This document shows positions 8,991 through 19,778 of a stretch of 64,000 bases of DNA, piece after piece. The notes below the pieces were generated by a model. The model did no database searches, had not been told where the DNA came from, and saw nothing but the letters and a program-made list of their open reading frames with translations. The stretch is from Fragum whitleyi (lineage: Eukaryota; Mollusca; Bivalvia; Cardiida; Cardiidae), in the NCBI GenBank assembly GCA_948146395.1, contig OX411551.1, positions 50,154,997 through 50,218,996 on the forward strand. Direction: 5' to 3'. Position numbers and translations under genes: made by a program. The number at the start of each line of letters is the position of its first letter. Position 1 is the stretch's first letter.

Positions 8991-11450
8991 TTGGAAACTA
9001 TTAATAATCTAAATGACGTCATGCTTAATTTGCATACTACATCTATAAATAGCAGCATAAACTCTTTCACAATGTATATGCAAAACAGCGCCCTCTCTGC
9101 GTTTGGTAAAGAAAGGAAGTATAATTCAAACAAGAAAATATATAATAATCAACCTTGGTTCAATAAAGAGTGCTATGAAGCTCGAAAAAAATTTAATATA
9201 TCAAGAAATGCTTTTGTGAGAAATAAAAACGAATCAAACAAAAAACAATATCTAACTGATAAACGCATATACAATAAGATAAAACAAAAATGTAAAAGTA
9301 ATTATAAAATCAACGAGGGAAAACGTATTTTGAATTTGGCAAAGAGTAACCCTAAAGGATTTTGGAAAAACATAAAAAATCAGTACAAACAAACAAAATT
9401 AAAAACAAATAACATTTCTATTGATGACATGTACGATCATTTTAATACATTATATGGATCAACCCCAGAGAGTGATCAGAGTGACTTTGTCAATACAGAT
9501 CCTATATATAATGATGATCTTGACTGTGAATTCACAATGGAAGAAATCCAACATGCCGTATATTCACAAAATAACTCAAAAAGTCCCGGTACTGATAAAC
9601 TCATATCGGAATTATTCAAAAGTTCTTTTGATATTATATCACCTTTTTTACTTAGATTTTATAACAAAATATTCAATGATGGACTATTTCCAGAAGATTG
9701 GAGTGAGGGAATTATTGTACCAATATTTAAAGGGGGTAACGACGAAGCAAAAAATTACCGAGGTATAACCTTAAATAACATTTTATCAAAAATATATTCA
9801 AAATTACTTGTAGAACGCATAATAAAATGGTCGAACAAGCACGATAAACTGATAGACAACCAATTTGGCTTTCAAAAGAATAAATCTACTGTAGACTGTA
9901 TATTCATCCTACATGCGATTATCTCTAAAACACTTTCGGAAAAGAAAAAACTTTATACAGCGTTTCTTGATTGGGAAAAGATGTTTGATAAAATTGATAG
10001 AGTATTATTATGGAAAAAACTTTACGACTCAGGTATCAGTAATAAACTCATCACAGCTATTAAATCAATGTATAAAACAGTAAAATCATCCATCCACTAT
10101 AATAATCTTAAATCGAACCCTATCTCGTCAAAGATTGGAGTTAAACAGGGCGACCCATGTAGTAGTATTCTCTGCTTATTTTTCATTAATGACATTCTAC
10201 AAAATATCAACAGTAGTATAGAAGGGCTTCTCTCGATTGATGACGTTAGATTATTTATACTCCTTTTTGCCGATGATGCTGTAGTTTTTGCTCACGATCC
10301 AAAATCACTTCAATCGCTACTCAACGATATCGAATCATATAGCAATAGGTGTAATCTCAAATTAAATGTAACAAAAACAAAGATTATGATTTTCGAAAAC
10401 AATAGATCGAGACCAACAGTACACAATTTTTATCTTTACAACCAGACTATTGAAATAGTACAGTCATTTAAATACCTTGGGGTATATTTTTTCAAAAATG
10501 GAAATTGGAACCGTACCCAAAAAATGATAGCACAAAACGCTAAGTTTCCTGTTCATAACCTGTTCACAATATTCAATCAATTAGAAATAACAACGTCAAA
10601 AAAACTCAAACTCTTTGATTCCCTTGCTTTGCCAGTATTAAATTATTCTGCAGAAGTCTGGGGAATACACCCAGGTCAAGATATCGAATTAGTATTTAAA
10701 AAATTTTGCAGGAGAATTCTTTGTGTAAAACAATCTACGAATCTAATCGCTTTATATGGCGAAATAGGCCGAATACCTATGTCACTTCATAGAAAATTAG
10801 TAATTATTAAATATTGGGTTAAGATCTTATCATCAAAACGCGACTCAATTTTATTCAGAGCATATAATATGCTTCATGCGGATTGTGAAAGAAATCTAAC
10901 ATATAAAGACAATAACTGGGCATTTTACATTAAACACACATTAAAACAAATAGGACTTGGTGACATTTGGGAAAACCAGTATTATATTGAAATTGATTAT
11001 AATTTTGTTAAACAGCGTATACTCGATATCTACAAACAAAGCTGGTATTCGTCAATTAACAACTCACCACGACTTTCATTCTACAGTCTTATAAAACACG
11101 AACTTGAATTTGAAAATTACCTTGATTTCCTAAATGAACCGAAATATAGAATATCCTTAACAAAACTTCGAGTATCATCTCACGAATTAGCAATCGAAAG
11201 TGGACGCACAGAAAATTTAACAATGCAAGAAAGAATTTGTAAAAATTGTAACTCAGGGTTGATAGAGAGTGAATTCCATTTCATATTAGTTTGCACAAAG
11301 TTTTCCAGTATTCGATCAAAATATATAAAAAGATACTATTATACATGGCCAACCATCCAAAAACTGTCTAATCTTTTGTCATCGTCATCGAAAATTAATA
11401 TTCTTAATTTGTCAAAGTATATCTATTTTGCAAACAAGATTCGATCCTAA
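8991..11450 (+). CDS. LINE-1 ORF2 reverse transcriptase (5'-truncated by insertion)
   Basis: An 819-codon open frame that starts at a non-ATG codon (TTG) only because the inserted element ends just upstream. Residues ~1-190 are the linker, with the usual PWFNKECYEARKKF stretch. The reverse transcriptase domain spans about 190-450: motif A FLDWEKMFDKID (Asp327), motif B KQGDPCSSI (Gln386), motif C LLFADDAVVF (Asp428, Asp429). The C-terminus carries a CCHC-like cluster C750-X2-C753, H763, C768, as in many LINE ORF2 proteins. In an intact element the product would copy LINE RNA at a nick made by its endonuclease. Here the endonuclease lies upstream of the insertion, so the protein is probably not made as a functional unit. 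No internal stops, so the break is fairly recent. Confidence 0.93.
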   Translation: METINNLNDVMLNLHTTSINSSINSFTMYMQNSALSAFGKERKYNSNKKIYNNQPWFNKECYEARKKFNISRNAFVRNKNESNKKQYLTDKRIYNKIKQKCKSNYKINEGKRILNLAKSNPKGFWKNIKNQYKQTKLKTNNISIDDMYDHFNTLYGSTPESDQSDFVNTDPIYNDDLDCEFTMEEIQHAVYSQNNSKSPGTDKLISELFKSSFDIISPFLLRFYNKIFNDGLFPEDWSEGIIVPIFKGGNDEAKNYRGITLNNILSKIYSKLLVERIIKWSNKHDKLIDNQFGFQKNKSTVDCIFILHAIISKTLSEKKKLYTAFLDWEKMFDKIDRVLLWKKLYDSGISNKLITAIKSMYKTVKSSIHYNNLKSNPISSKIGVKQGDPCSSILCLFFINDILQNINSSIEGLLSIDDVRLFILLFADDAVVFAHDPKSLQSLLNDIESYSNRCNLKLNVTKTKIMIFENNRSRPTVHNFYLYNQTIEIVQSFKYLGVYFFKNGNWNRTQKMIAQNAKFPVHNLFTIFNQLEITTSKKLKLFDSLALPVLNYSAEVWGIHPGQDIELVFKKFCRRILCVKQSTNLIALYGEIGRIPMSLHRKLVIIKYWVKILSSKRDSILFRAYNMLHADCERNLTYKDNNWAFYIKHTLKQIGLGDIWENQYYIEIDYNFVKQRILDIYKQSWYSSINNSPRLSFYSLIKHELEFENYLDFLNEPKYRISLTKLRVSSHELAIESGRTENLTMQERICKNCNSGLIESEFHFILVCTKFSSIRSKYIKRYYYTWPTIQKLSNLLSSSSKINILNLSKYIYFANKIRS

Positions 11451-11580
11451 TCCATGCACTGTAACATCATGTGCTCTTCCGTAAATCCATTTCAGAACGT
11501 TGCTATGTAAATTTGTAATTGCTATAAAACATGTTATGTTTTCATGCAATAAAATATATGTTATGTTATGTTATGTTATA
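11451..11580 (+). repeat. LINE-1 3' UTR and (TGTTA)n tail
   Basis: Short 3' region with AATAAA at about 11549 and at least four TGTTA/ATGTT repeats to 11580. It marks the retrotransposon's 3' end. Confidence 0.8.
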
Positions 11581-11585
11581 TAACC

Positions 11586-11889
11586 TCAGTGAGAAAAATC
11601 TTGGCATGATCCTTATATGGATCCACCCCGGTTACAATTTAGTTCCTGCGCCGAAAATAGTTCGGTTATCATAAGTGGTCGGAACCATTTTCCTTCGGAA
11701 CCTGGCGTTTGAAAGCGGTGTCCAAAAAGCATACAAAAAGAAGTGAATTTTGGGTATCGTCGTGCACAAAGAAGAGTTTGTAAAACATGTTCATCATGCA
11801 ATTAGGCCTGTTTGCCCCAATATTACAAGCCTGATAACGTATTATTCTATACATGTATATCCCTATTGCTATTGTTTTTTGGATATGTA
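11586..11889. other. Unassigned stretch
   Basis: No gene or clear repeat structure. Short open frames on both strands have no recognisable features. Confidence 0.5.
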
Positions 11890-13165
11890 CAGTTAAGAAC
11901 ATCGAAGAAATTGACAATCATTCCGATCAAAAGCATTCTAATTCGTTCACTCCGCGCTCCAGCTTTTCATTCAAAATACTTTAATACTCTAATCGTTCAA
12001 AAGCGTTCCAAATCCACATAAAATGATAAGATCAAAAACTAGATTCAAAATTAAAATTGCTTGAAAAAGTCCATGATTCCACTGTGTTAAATGAATTTTC
12101 TGAATGTGTAATATATTTAGATCCAAAAGAAAGTGTGCACTTTTGAATTTTGAATATCTCTGAAATGATACAATCTATCGTCATGAAACGTTGTATGACC
12201 ATCCCAGACAGTATGTGCAAACAACATTTGAAAACAAACATCGCTGGACGAGCAAAGATTTTCAGCTAATTTGAAACATTTGGTTTCGCAAGATTTGCAT
12301 GTGCATCACGCGTAAAACGCACAATTGGTCTGAAATGCATTCAGCTGAATGTTTGCGGCATTGCAAAGCATAAAATCACATTTTCAATACAATTGTGCAT
12401 GATGCTTTAGCGGGGTTTGACTACCAATAAACGTCTTTGAACATAATCGAACCTTGTCAGATTTATAACGCCATTAAAATTGATTGAGCACTCATATTCC
12501 AAATGAATTCGAGGTCATCATTTTTTAAGGCCTTTAATAAGCAAATCGAGATGTCAAATAACGCCACAGCACCATTCAACGACAAGTTCCTGGCCTAACA
12601 ATGTAGCAATGTCTAACGTTGACGTACAGGTAACTTCTGCATAGAAATTAAAACGTTTGTTTGGAAATGGCTTGGAATGGCTTTTTAAAACTCTATAATG
12701 CAACATCATTACATAGCTCTTACCAAAGACGAGGTTGTAAGGAGAGCAAATCTCAACAATTCAAGTAATTCCATCGCGTATGCAGCATGCGATACTTTAT
12801 CCGAATCTGATTTGACTTAAAATTTCAAAAGGTATTGCCTGGAGTATGGTATCAAATTTACTTCACAATTTCCTCCAACTTTGTAAAAATCAAGAGAAAT
12901 GCAAAAAGTGAAAGTGTACACTTTTTAATGGAACTAAGTGTAGGTTCGTGTAGACATAAAATGTTATTTAAATGACCTTTGTGCATTTTTTTTTTATTTA
13001 AAGGAGGTAATAAATATTGCTAATATTGTTCATCTTGAGCAAATAAGCGATACTGGACTACCTCTCTTTAATTTCATTCAAAACTCTCTCATCGCACTCA
13101 TATAATTTCATTCTGGGACCATTCCAATATCTTTGAGCTTGTCTATTTCACGATGTTATTAACTA
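11890..13165 (+). mobile_element. CAGTTA-family MITE split by an ~800-bp insertion
   Basis: The A arm starts at 11890 after TA. The B half with the GGAGGTAATAAATATTGC hairpin lies at about 12990-13165 and ends GATGTTATTAACTA before TA. Together they make one element of the usual plan around a foreign segment. Confidence 0.75.
12128..12932. mobile_element. Possible inverted-repeat insertion in the MITE
   Basis: The intervening ~800 bp begins AAAGTGTGCACTTTTGAA and ends GTGAAAGTGTACACTTT, a short imperfect inverted repeat. No reading frame is recognised and no clear target duplication is seen, so the exact limits are uncertain. Confidence 0.45.
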
Positions 13166-13410
13166 TACTTCAAGAAGGAAGAAGATGTAATTTTAAAGGA
13201 AGTTCATTATGCCGTAATAAGTTTTAAAGCTCACATGATTTTGACGGGCTACAAACTGTCAAAATGTGACATTTTCAGTATATGTCTAACTAGGCCAAAA
13301 CGGGTATGAGTGTAACCAGTAAACATGCCCAACCGGTAGGCCTATCACATGCGCCCAGTATTTAGGATCGAAAATTGCATGTCCCCGACTTATATTGAAA
13401 CCGGGGACTC

Positions 13411-13547
13411 TGCCCTGCGTTCAGGATCACCAAACTGTGAAAACAGTTTTCCAAATGTACCCCGCCTTGCACGTGCACTTGTGTGCAAAGCGGGGTACAA
13501 TTAGAAAACTGTTCGCACCGTTTGTTGATCTTGAACGGAGGGCTCGT
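13411..13547. mobile_element. GCGTTCAGGAT-family palindromic element
   Basis: A near-complete palindrome: CTGCCCTGCGTTCAGGATCA ... TACCCCGCCTTGCACG / TGTGCAAAGCGGGGTAC ... TGATCTTGAACGGAGGGC. The same layout recurs at 15535, 48829, 58495 and elsewhere. About 137 bp, no coding capacity, foldback type. Confidence 0.8.
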
Positions 13548-13550
13548 CCA

Positions 13551-13961
13551 CAGTAAGTTACATCATGAAATTGACATGTTGAATGATTTTGGAATGGTTC
13601 AGGAATGAAATTTAATGAGTTTGTTGAGCGAGATTTGAGTGAATTTAAAGGGAGGTAATCCAATATTGCTAATTTTGTTCAAGATGATATTTGATAAAAT
13701 ATACCTACTTTTCTCTTTGTATGTCTTTGTGGACCAATCAGACACTTTAAATTCCGCACCAGCTCATAAAATATTAGTATAAATAGATCGATTTGAATTT
13801 ATTGTTGATGGTCTTGAAAGATTTTTAAATGTTTTCTAATGATTTTTGAGCGTATTTGAATAGTTTGAGGGAGTGTTTGGAATGAATGAATGGAGCGCTT
13901 AGTGAATGGTTAAGAATGATTTTGATTGGATTTAGTATCAATTTTACGATAAATTTAACTG
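13551..13961 (-). mobile_element. CAGTTA-family MITE, B arm first
   Basis: Starts CAGTAAGTTACATCATGAAA and ends with a worn TTACGATAAATTTAACTG. The A arm (GAATGAATGGAGCGCTTAG) is at the right. Flanking TA is not preserved, and it directly follows the palindrome at 13411. Confidence 0.75.
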
Positions 13962-14210
13962 AACCTTGTATGTAGATCGATACTGAGTTCCACATAACTT
14001 ACCAAATAATAAGCCAAAATTATATTGCTATTCCTCCCCCGCGCGATTTCGATATTACGTTTTTTACCCTGGGCAGATATTATGAAATCCAATAATTCAG
14101 ACAATAAAAGGCTTATTTCTGACAAACTATGCTTTGATATATAAGATCAGTAATTCAAGCTGTTGCAATATTCTATTTCTAGAATATGATTCTGACCCAG
14201 TCGATAAATA

Positions 14211-14325
14211 CAGTTAAGAATATCGTGAAATTGGCAATCATTCCGATCAAAACCACTTTCAATAACTTTCTCTGTACTCAATCAAAATATTCAAAACACT
14301 CTAAAATAGTTCAAAATGCTCAAAC
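14211..14325 (+). mobile_element. CAGTTA-family MITE, 5' fragment
   Basis: Starts CAGTTAAGAATATCGTGAAA after TA. Only about 115 bp of the A arm remains. Confidence 0.7.
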
Positions 14326-14332
14326 TGATGTA

Positions 14333-14560
14333 CATTTAATCGCATCGTGAAAATGACACGCATCTCGATCAAAACCGTTCCAAACTACTGACTCAGCGCT
14401 CCAATCATTCATTCCAAACACTCACTTCAATTACTCCAAACGCTCCGAAATAGTTCAAAAACGCATCGAATCGTTCAAAAAGATCAAAATTTCTTTTAAA
14501 TCGATAAAATAATCGCATGGATTAATGGCTGGTGTTAATTTAATAGCGTCAAATGTATGC
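14333..14560 (+). mobile_element. CAGTTA-family MITE, A half only
   Basis: Starts CATTTAATCGCATCGTGAAA after TA. The A arm is clear (GCTCCAATCATTCATTCC) but the element stops before the central hairpin. Confidence 0.65.
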
Positions 14561-14644
14561 CCACCAGATACTATAGCTTATCCACGATGATATGTGTGTC
14601 TTCATCGGATGAGAAGCTTTTGCAGCAAGTTTCATTCAAATGTG

Positions 14645-14790
14645 TGCTTAAGGAAGTGGACCCCATGAACTTTAACTGTGATAACCGAGGTTTCTTAATG
14701 ATTTCACTAGAAACCTTGGATAACACTGTGCAGGATCATGCGTTCCTTAATGTCGTTGAACAATTAAGGGCCCGCTACCTTAAATTCTGT
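14645..14790. repeat. Diverged copy of the AACCGAGGTTTC palindrome
   Basis: Contains AACCGAGGTTTCTTAATGAT, AGAAACCTTGGATAACA and GGATCATGCGTTCCTTAATG in the same order as the clean palindrome at 15108-15262, with many mismatches. Confidence 0.6.
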
Positions 14791-14817
14791 AAACGTATTC
14801 ACAAGTACAGTTTTGAA

Positions 14818-15095
14818 CATCGTTCAATCGACAAGGTGAATAATTTTGACTTGAAAATTGAATGAGTGGGATAGGCGAGTATTGAATGGACTTTAAGGGA
14901 GGTAATACGCTTTATAGATACAACCAGCAAGTCAAAGAAATCATAACAATTTTCGAGCGATTTGAGTGTATTCGTTGATCTGCTTTCATTATTCTTTTAA
15001 TGGTTTGAGTGAGTGTAATTAATGAATGAAAGATGCGCCAAATGAGTGATTTAGAAAAGTATTGATACGAAAATATCGGTATTGTAATACGTCCC
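14818..15095 (-). mobile_element. CAGTTA-family MITE, degraded
   Basis: Starts CAGTTTTGAACATCGTTC after TA. It holds a B arm, one half of the GGGAGGTAAT hairpin, and an A arm near 15000-15060. The right terminus is not recognisable. Confidence 0.6.
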
Positions 15096-15107
15096 TACTT
15101 TTATTTA

Positions 15108-15262
15108 AGGTAATGGAACCGTAGTAATTCCGCAACGTTTCGGAAATAATGAACTTAAACGGTGTTAACCGAGGTTTCCTAATGATTTTCATTAGGAAAC
15201 CTCGGTCAACATTGTGAAAGATCATGAGTTCCGAAATGTTGCGGAACTATTACGGGTCCACC
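15108..15262. repeat. Palindromic foldback element, ~155 bp
   Basis: The arms run from GGAACCGTAGTAATTCCGCA to TGCGGAACTATTACGGGTCC, centred on CCTAATGATTTTCATTAGG at about 15178-15196. The inner AACCGAGGTTTCCTAATGA arm is perfect and the outer arm imperfect. Related to 14645-14790. Confidence 0.8.
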
Positions 15263-15264
15263 AG

Positions 15265-15345
15265 CTAAACAATCATTGCTCCTACTCTTTCAATCATTCC
15301 AAAATCACACACCTTGTTAATTTTACGATATCATTATTTGTAAAT
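15265..15345 (+). mobile_element. CAGTTA-family MITE, B-arm remnant
   Basis: CAATCATTCCAAAATCACAC and CTTGTTAATTTTACGATATC match the B-arm end. The rest of the element is missing. Confidence 0.5.
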
Positions 15346-15534
15346 ACATTGACTGTTTTGTATTATCACTGCATCCATTTTCATATAAAACAAAAACAAT
15401 CATTGACAGAAATGTTTCCCAATATCATTTTCAGTACCGATGATTCAAACTATCCTTCAGCTATGGGGGCCCCAGGCCTTCAACAAACCACACCAATTGA
15501 TCATATTCGAGTCGGCAGGAGAAAATAGGAGATC

Positions 15535-15658
15535 TGCCCTGCGTTCAGGATGAAAACGTTTTCGAAATGAGACTTTGCTTTGCACGTATGCGCGCGTTCA
15601 AAGCGGGGTATCATCTCAAAACGTTCGCAACGCGTTTTTACATCCTGAACGCACGTCT
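15535..15658. mobile_element. GCGTTCAGGAT-family palindrome
   Basis: CTGCCCTGCGTTCAGGATGA at the left mirrors CATCCTGAACGCACGTCTGG at the right. The centre has TTTGCTTTGCACGTATGC and TCAAAGCGGGGTATC. Confidence 0.8.
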
Positions 15659-15714
15659 GGTCTGGTCAAGGGCTTTTGAGGCAATCGTAATAGCGTAGTT
15701 TGCATTGCTTCAGA

Positions 15715-16165
15715 TTTCCAATTGGGGATTTCAGCACTGCGTGACAAAACGGTGCAAACTCTTCGCAAAATATACCCCGCTTCGCACACAATTGAAAATA
15801 GGGTATTATCAAAAAAAAAAAAAAAAAAATAATGAAACGTTTTTTCTTTAATGCTTTTCGGTGGTTTATTGAGAAATAACGGTAGATTATCACTTGATAA
15901 TCTCACCACAAAAGCAGTGAAATTATCAAAAACTTATACCCTGCTTTTTCGCATTTCATCCTATCTGACGTCATCTATGCGGGGCGAAATTAGTGACGTC
16001 ACAATGAACGATGCATAGCAATCACGCGCAAAATGACGTGCTTTACGAAAATGCCCTCGTGGCTCTGCCACTCGTGAAAATGTTGCTTTTGTGGTTGACT
16101 CAATGAAATTTAAAACGATCTTACACTGAAACAAACGATTATCCTCTATGTAATCCTGAACGCAG
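15715..16165. mobile_element. GCGTTCAGGAT-family copy split by the TGACGTCA composite
   Basis: The left half CACTGCGTGACAAAACGG...TATACCCCGCTTCGCAC lies before, and ATCCTGAACGCAGGGC lies after, the repeat at 15838-16150. Inferred nested insertion; the left terminus is worn. Confidence 0.5.
15838..16150 (+). mobile_element. TGACGTCA composite repeat, internally deleted copy
   Basis: Begins TTTTTCTTTAATGCTTTTCG and ends AAACAAACGATTATCCTC, as in the longer copy at 36970-37391. It keeps two TGACGTCA octamers (about 15965 and 15994) and the CTCGTGGCTCTGCCACTCG hairpin tip, but lacks about 100 bp between them. A poly-A run at 15813-15829 lies just outside. Confidence 0.75.
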
Positions 16166-16196
16166 GGCTTATTTAGATACACAGCGGCGACACACA

Positions 16197-16790
16197 CCTT
16201 TCCGACGTTTCTCTTCCACCAATGGGTTGATAATCGTAAAGCTGATCACATCATGAAATCGACCATCATTCTGATAAAAAAACATTCAAACTCATTCGTT
16301 CAGCGCACCAATCATTCATTCACTCATTCATAACACTCACTCTAACCATTCAAAAACGCTCCAAATTTTCTAAAAATGATAAGATCATTTACTTCACTAA
16401 AAATGAATGTAGCTTGAAAAAAACGCGATTCCCCTGAAGAAAATTAAATTGTTAAAATGTAAGCGTCTGGTTGGTTCTTGAAGACAGAGGAATACTAACC
16501 CTGCATGCATGTTTTATTAAACGGAGGTAATTGCTATATTTGATATTCGATAATTCCTTGAATTTCACTCAAAACTCCCTCCACACACTCATTCAATTGC
16601 ATTCCAAAATCATTCCAAAGTCCTTCATCTTGCCAATTTCACGATTTTTCAACTGTATTTGGGATAAGTAGCACGGAGTGTCTTCGTTAAACTGTTGGGA
16701 GAACTACTAGAAATCCATGGTTAGGTGATCCAGTATCCGATGTTTATGACTCAAAAAATAAAGCGGTATTTACCCCTTTGAATTCTAAGA
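16197..16790 (+). mobile_element. tRNA-derived SINE body, copy 2, split by a MITE
   Basis: CACCAATGGGTTGATAATCG at 16216-16236 and AAATCCATGGTTAGGTGATC near 16710 match consecutive parts of the copy at 8140-8405. They are separated by a CAGTTA-family element. No tRNA head is present. Confidence 0.65.
16239..16655 (+). mobile_element. CAGTTA-family MITE inserted in a SINE
   Basis: Left end AAGCTGATCACATCATGAAA, right end ACGATTTTTCAACTG then TA. The host SINE reads ...AATCGTA before and TATTTGGG after, consistent with a TA target site. Confidence 0.75.
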
Positions 16791-16861
16791 GAGCAAATTG
16801 AAAAACTCAGGCTCAATAAATCAGAGATACAGTCTTCATTCTAAATCATGGATAATCTCTG

Positions 16862-17075
16862 GACTAGTTGACAAGGGGCGCGAACTGACCCGCTTTGCAC
16901 CGCAAAGCGTGCACGTACAAAGCGGGATGCTATGTGCAAATAGTCCGCACTGCTTTGTTATCCGACCCTGCATTAAAAATAGTAATCAAATTATGGCCCG
17001 CTTTGCACACAGCTGCACATTTAAAGCGGAGATATTTTGCACATTTTCGCCATCTTGAATTCAGGGCTAGATGCC
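16862..17075. repeat. GCGTTCAGGAT-type palindromes, degraded pair
   Basis: Two imperfect CCGCTTTGCAC / GTACAAAGCGGG pairs lie close together (16890-16930 and 16998-17030). The right side ends TTGAATTCAGGGC. Probably two worn or rearranged copies. Confidence 0.5.
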
Positions 17076-17099
17076 TGTCGCAAAAAATCTCTCTTTTTC

Positions 17100-17361
17100 G
17101 TGCATAGGTTTCATATATTCCCAATTCGACGATTAAAGTGTGTGGGCGGCAGTTAATCAAACATTCGCATTATTAGCTGTCATAATCGATACCCCCAAAA
17201 CACGCGCCAAATATACTTCATTGCCAAATTTGTGAGGCACTGGAGAATTAAAGTTAGGACCTTTGCTATATTTAGCTTTGATACAGTGTTGAACAAAAAG
17301 ATTTGATCATTCCTGGTTGTAAATTATGGGTCGCCATTCCGACTTGGTAACACGAATAAAA
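17100..17361. other. Unassigned stretch
   Basis: No gene, tandem repeat or inverted repeat recognised. Confidence 0.45.
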
Positions 17362-18685
17362 AAACAAGAAGGCCAGAATGGCCCTAAATCGCTTACCTGA
17401 ATTTTATTTGTCCAGAGGATCTCATCCAAGTGCCTTTCTGGCAAAGCTTCATTCACATTTACCTAATTGTTGAAGAGGAGATTTCATTCCAAGAATTTAA
17501 AGTGAAAATAAACCCTGCCCACCCATTTCTAACTGAGGTGACTCAAAATAAACCCCGTCCTACCACGCCCAATCCAAAGTTTGCGAACAATTCTTTGAAA
17601 AAGGGTCACAGCAAGGACCATTCTGGTAGAATTTCATTGGAATCTGTCCAGTGGTTCAGGAGGAGATGTCAGTAAAGATTTCGGACTCAAAATAAGCCCC
17701 GCCCCATCCCGCCAATGTTTATAGGCCAATCAAAAAATTCGCCAACAATTTTTTGAAAAAATGTCACCCAATAATTATTCTGTTACAGTTTCATTGAAAT
17801 CGGCCCTTCGTTCAGGAGGAGATGTCGTTTACAGATTTCGAACTCAAACTAAGCCCCGACATGCAACACTATTATTTATGGGACTATCAAAATTTCGCGA
17901 ACAATTTTTGAAAAAGGTCACCCAAGGAACAGAACATTCTAGTAAAGTTTGATTGAAATCAGCCCAGTGGCTAAGAAAGAGATGTTGTTCAAAAATTTCG
18001 GATCCAAAACAAGTCCCGCCCTTGCCACGATCCTATTTTTTGGCCAATCAAAAAATCGCGAGCAATTTTTGCAAAAGGTCACCCAAGGAACATTCCGGAA
18101 GGTTCTTTTTAATCGGTCCATTATTCAGAAGGAGATGTCGTTCAAGGATTTCGGGCTCAATTTTAGCCCCGCCATGTAGCGCCATTATTTATGGACCAAT
18201 CAAACATTCTGAAAAAGGTCACACAAGGAATATTCTAGTAAAGTTTCTTTGAAATCGGCCCAGTGGCTCAGGAGCAGATTTTGAGATTTCGGGCTCAAAG
18301 TAAGCCCCGCCCTGCCAGGCCGATTTTTATGTGCCAATCAAAGAATCGCGAACGATTTTTAAAAAAAGGTCACCTAAGGAACATTCTGGTTCAGTTTCAT
18401 TCAAATCGGCCGAGTAGTTCAGGAGGAGATGTCGTTCATAGATTTCAAAGTGAAAAAAAGCCACGCCCTGCAACGCCCATATATATGGAACAATCATAAT
18501 TTCGCGAGCAACTTTTCAATAGGGTCACCCAAGGAACATTTTGGCCAAGTTTGATTGAAATCGGCCGGAATTTTTAGGAGAAGAAGAAGTTTTTTAAGAT
18601 TGCTGACGACGGTTGACCCTCGACGGACGACGGACTCGGGGTGATCCTTAAAGCTCCCCTTGAGCACAATGTGCTTACGTGAGCT
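17362..18685 (-). mobile_element. Tandem-repeat-cored element, second type
   Basis: On the minus strand it has the same head (AGCTCACGTAAGCAC palindrome at 18652-18685, GTCCGTCGTCC, GGCCGATTTCAATCAAACTTGG) and the same tail (TTCAGGTAAGCGATTTAGGG plus an AGGGCCATTCTGGCC hairpin at 17369-17384) as the element at 608-2221. Its core differs: about seven ~155-165 bp monomers containing GGTCACCCAAGGAACATTCT, GAAATCGGCCCAGTGGTTCA, GGAGGAGATGTCGTT and AAGCCCCGCCCTGCCA. The shared ends around unrelated cores show that the cores have been exchanged or replaced. Confidence 0.75.
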
Positions 18686-18689
18686 TAAA

Positions 18690-18950
18690 GGAAACAACAA
18701 CAACAACAACAAAAAAGGAATTTATCACCCAACCATATAGTCGTGGTATTCCTCAAGGTGATCTTAGCACTGTCGTCGTGAGTCACTGAACGTATTGAAA
18801 CTGTCATTGTTCATTTAAGTTTGTATAGATTTTATTTTTTTTAACTTGAAAAAACCATCAAAGGTTTAGCTGTAGAATTCATTAAATATATATGCTTTGT
18901 ATTACGCATAAGGAAACCTGCATTTAATTGCCTGGGATAAAATTTAGATC
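18690..18950. other. Unassigned stretch
   Basis: Apart from a short (AAC)n run at about 18690-18712, nothing recognisable. Confidence 0.45.
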
Positions 18951-18952
18951 AG

Positions 18953-19175
18953 GGCCCAAGGTTATAAAACTTTTCTCATTCTCAATTCAAAGTTTTATCA
19001 AATTTCATTTTTAGATTCAAGCCTTAAATCTGTTTTAATACTCATTTTAATGTATTCACATAAAAGATAACATAAATAAGTTGTTATAAATAGCAACTTA
19101 TTAACATTATTTTTTATTTTCATACATTTATTGAAATTCAAAATTTGAGAAAAGTTTTATAACCTCGGGCCCAGA
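18953..19175. mobile_element. GGTTATAAAACTTTTCTC-family palindromic MITE, copy 1
   Basis: Left GGGCCCAAGGTTATAAAACT mirrors right AGTTTTATAACCTCGGGCCC. The palindrome centres on AAGTTGTTATAAATAGCAACTT at about 19078-19099. About 222 bp, AT-rich, no coding capacity. Copies also at 29668 and 59326. Confidence 0.85.
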
Positions 19176-19308
19176 TAAGCTTTCAATATAGTCAAATCTT
19201 AGAGTCAATGTAAAAGTTGAAGATATGTGTAGACTATCTTTTTAAAGCACCCAAGATACTGAAGATTAAACTCGCCACGGCTAATCAACGCCATAACAGG
19301 TGAATAAT

Positions 19309-19769
19309 CATTCAGAACATCATCCAGCCATATCCGTAAACTGCAGCAGACGTCGGATGTAAATAAGGCGGATGAGTATGTAACAAAGCTGTGCATTTTG
19401 TTAGGCGGAAACAGTGTAAGAAAGACTTGCGGACACAACCGGTGCTATCTTTAGATTTATATTCATACAGTAAGTAACGGCTAAAAAATCTAAATTTTTG
19501 AGAATGACAAATCATTCTCAAAAATTAAGATTTTTCATCCGTTATATAAGAATCTTAAGATATTTATATATGGATACGACGGTTTCACGCCAGTAACTTA
19601 AACAAGTAGCGTTGGCGACGTTGAATGTTTTCACTCATAGTTTCGAGAGCTAACGCCATTTTAACTGACGTCATCGAGTTTTTCCAAGGTTTTACCGTAT
19701 CTTTTAAAGTAAGTCCGTCTATGTACATCCGGGGTTGATCGTGAGATTGGCCGAGTGGTGTTCCGAATT
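19309..19769. mobile_element. MULE-like non-autonomous element, copy 1
   Basis: Left CATTCAGAACATCATCCAGC and right GGCCGAGTGGTGTTCCGAAT are inverted repeats with a few mismatches. Direct repeats GTGAATAAT flank it (19300-19308 and 19770-19778). The body carries a conserved hairpin at about 19480-19545 and one TGACGTCA. A second copy at 51429-51873 is cleaner. A 9-10 bp target duplication is typical of Mutator-like transposases. No transposase is present. Confidence 0.78.
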
Positions 19770-19778
19770 GTGAATAAT

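Larger units (their letters stand above)
6634..11580 (+). mobile_element. LINE-1: 5'-truncated non-LTR retrotransposon
   Basis: An endonuclease C-terminal fragment (6634-7059), a nested 1.9-kb insertion (7062-8985), the linker plus reverse transcriptase frame (8991-11450), and a 3' end with AATAAA and a (TGTTA)n tail at about 11555-11580. The short-repeat tail is typical of several LINE clades and marks the 3' terminus. The 5' part is missing. Confidence 0.9.

Noticed and set aside
6724..11450. Reading LINE-1 as one gene with an intron at 7062-8985
   Set aside because: The intervening DNA has inverted ends and TA duplication, lacks clear splice sites at the joins, and the flanking frames are offset, so insertion is the better explanation.
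15616..15909. Two overlapping minus-strand frames with long Phe runs
   Set aside because: They cross a poly-A tract and the palindromic repeats; composition artefacts.
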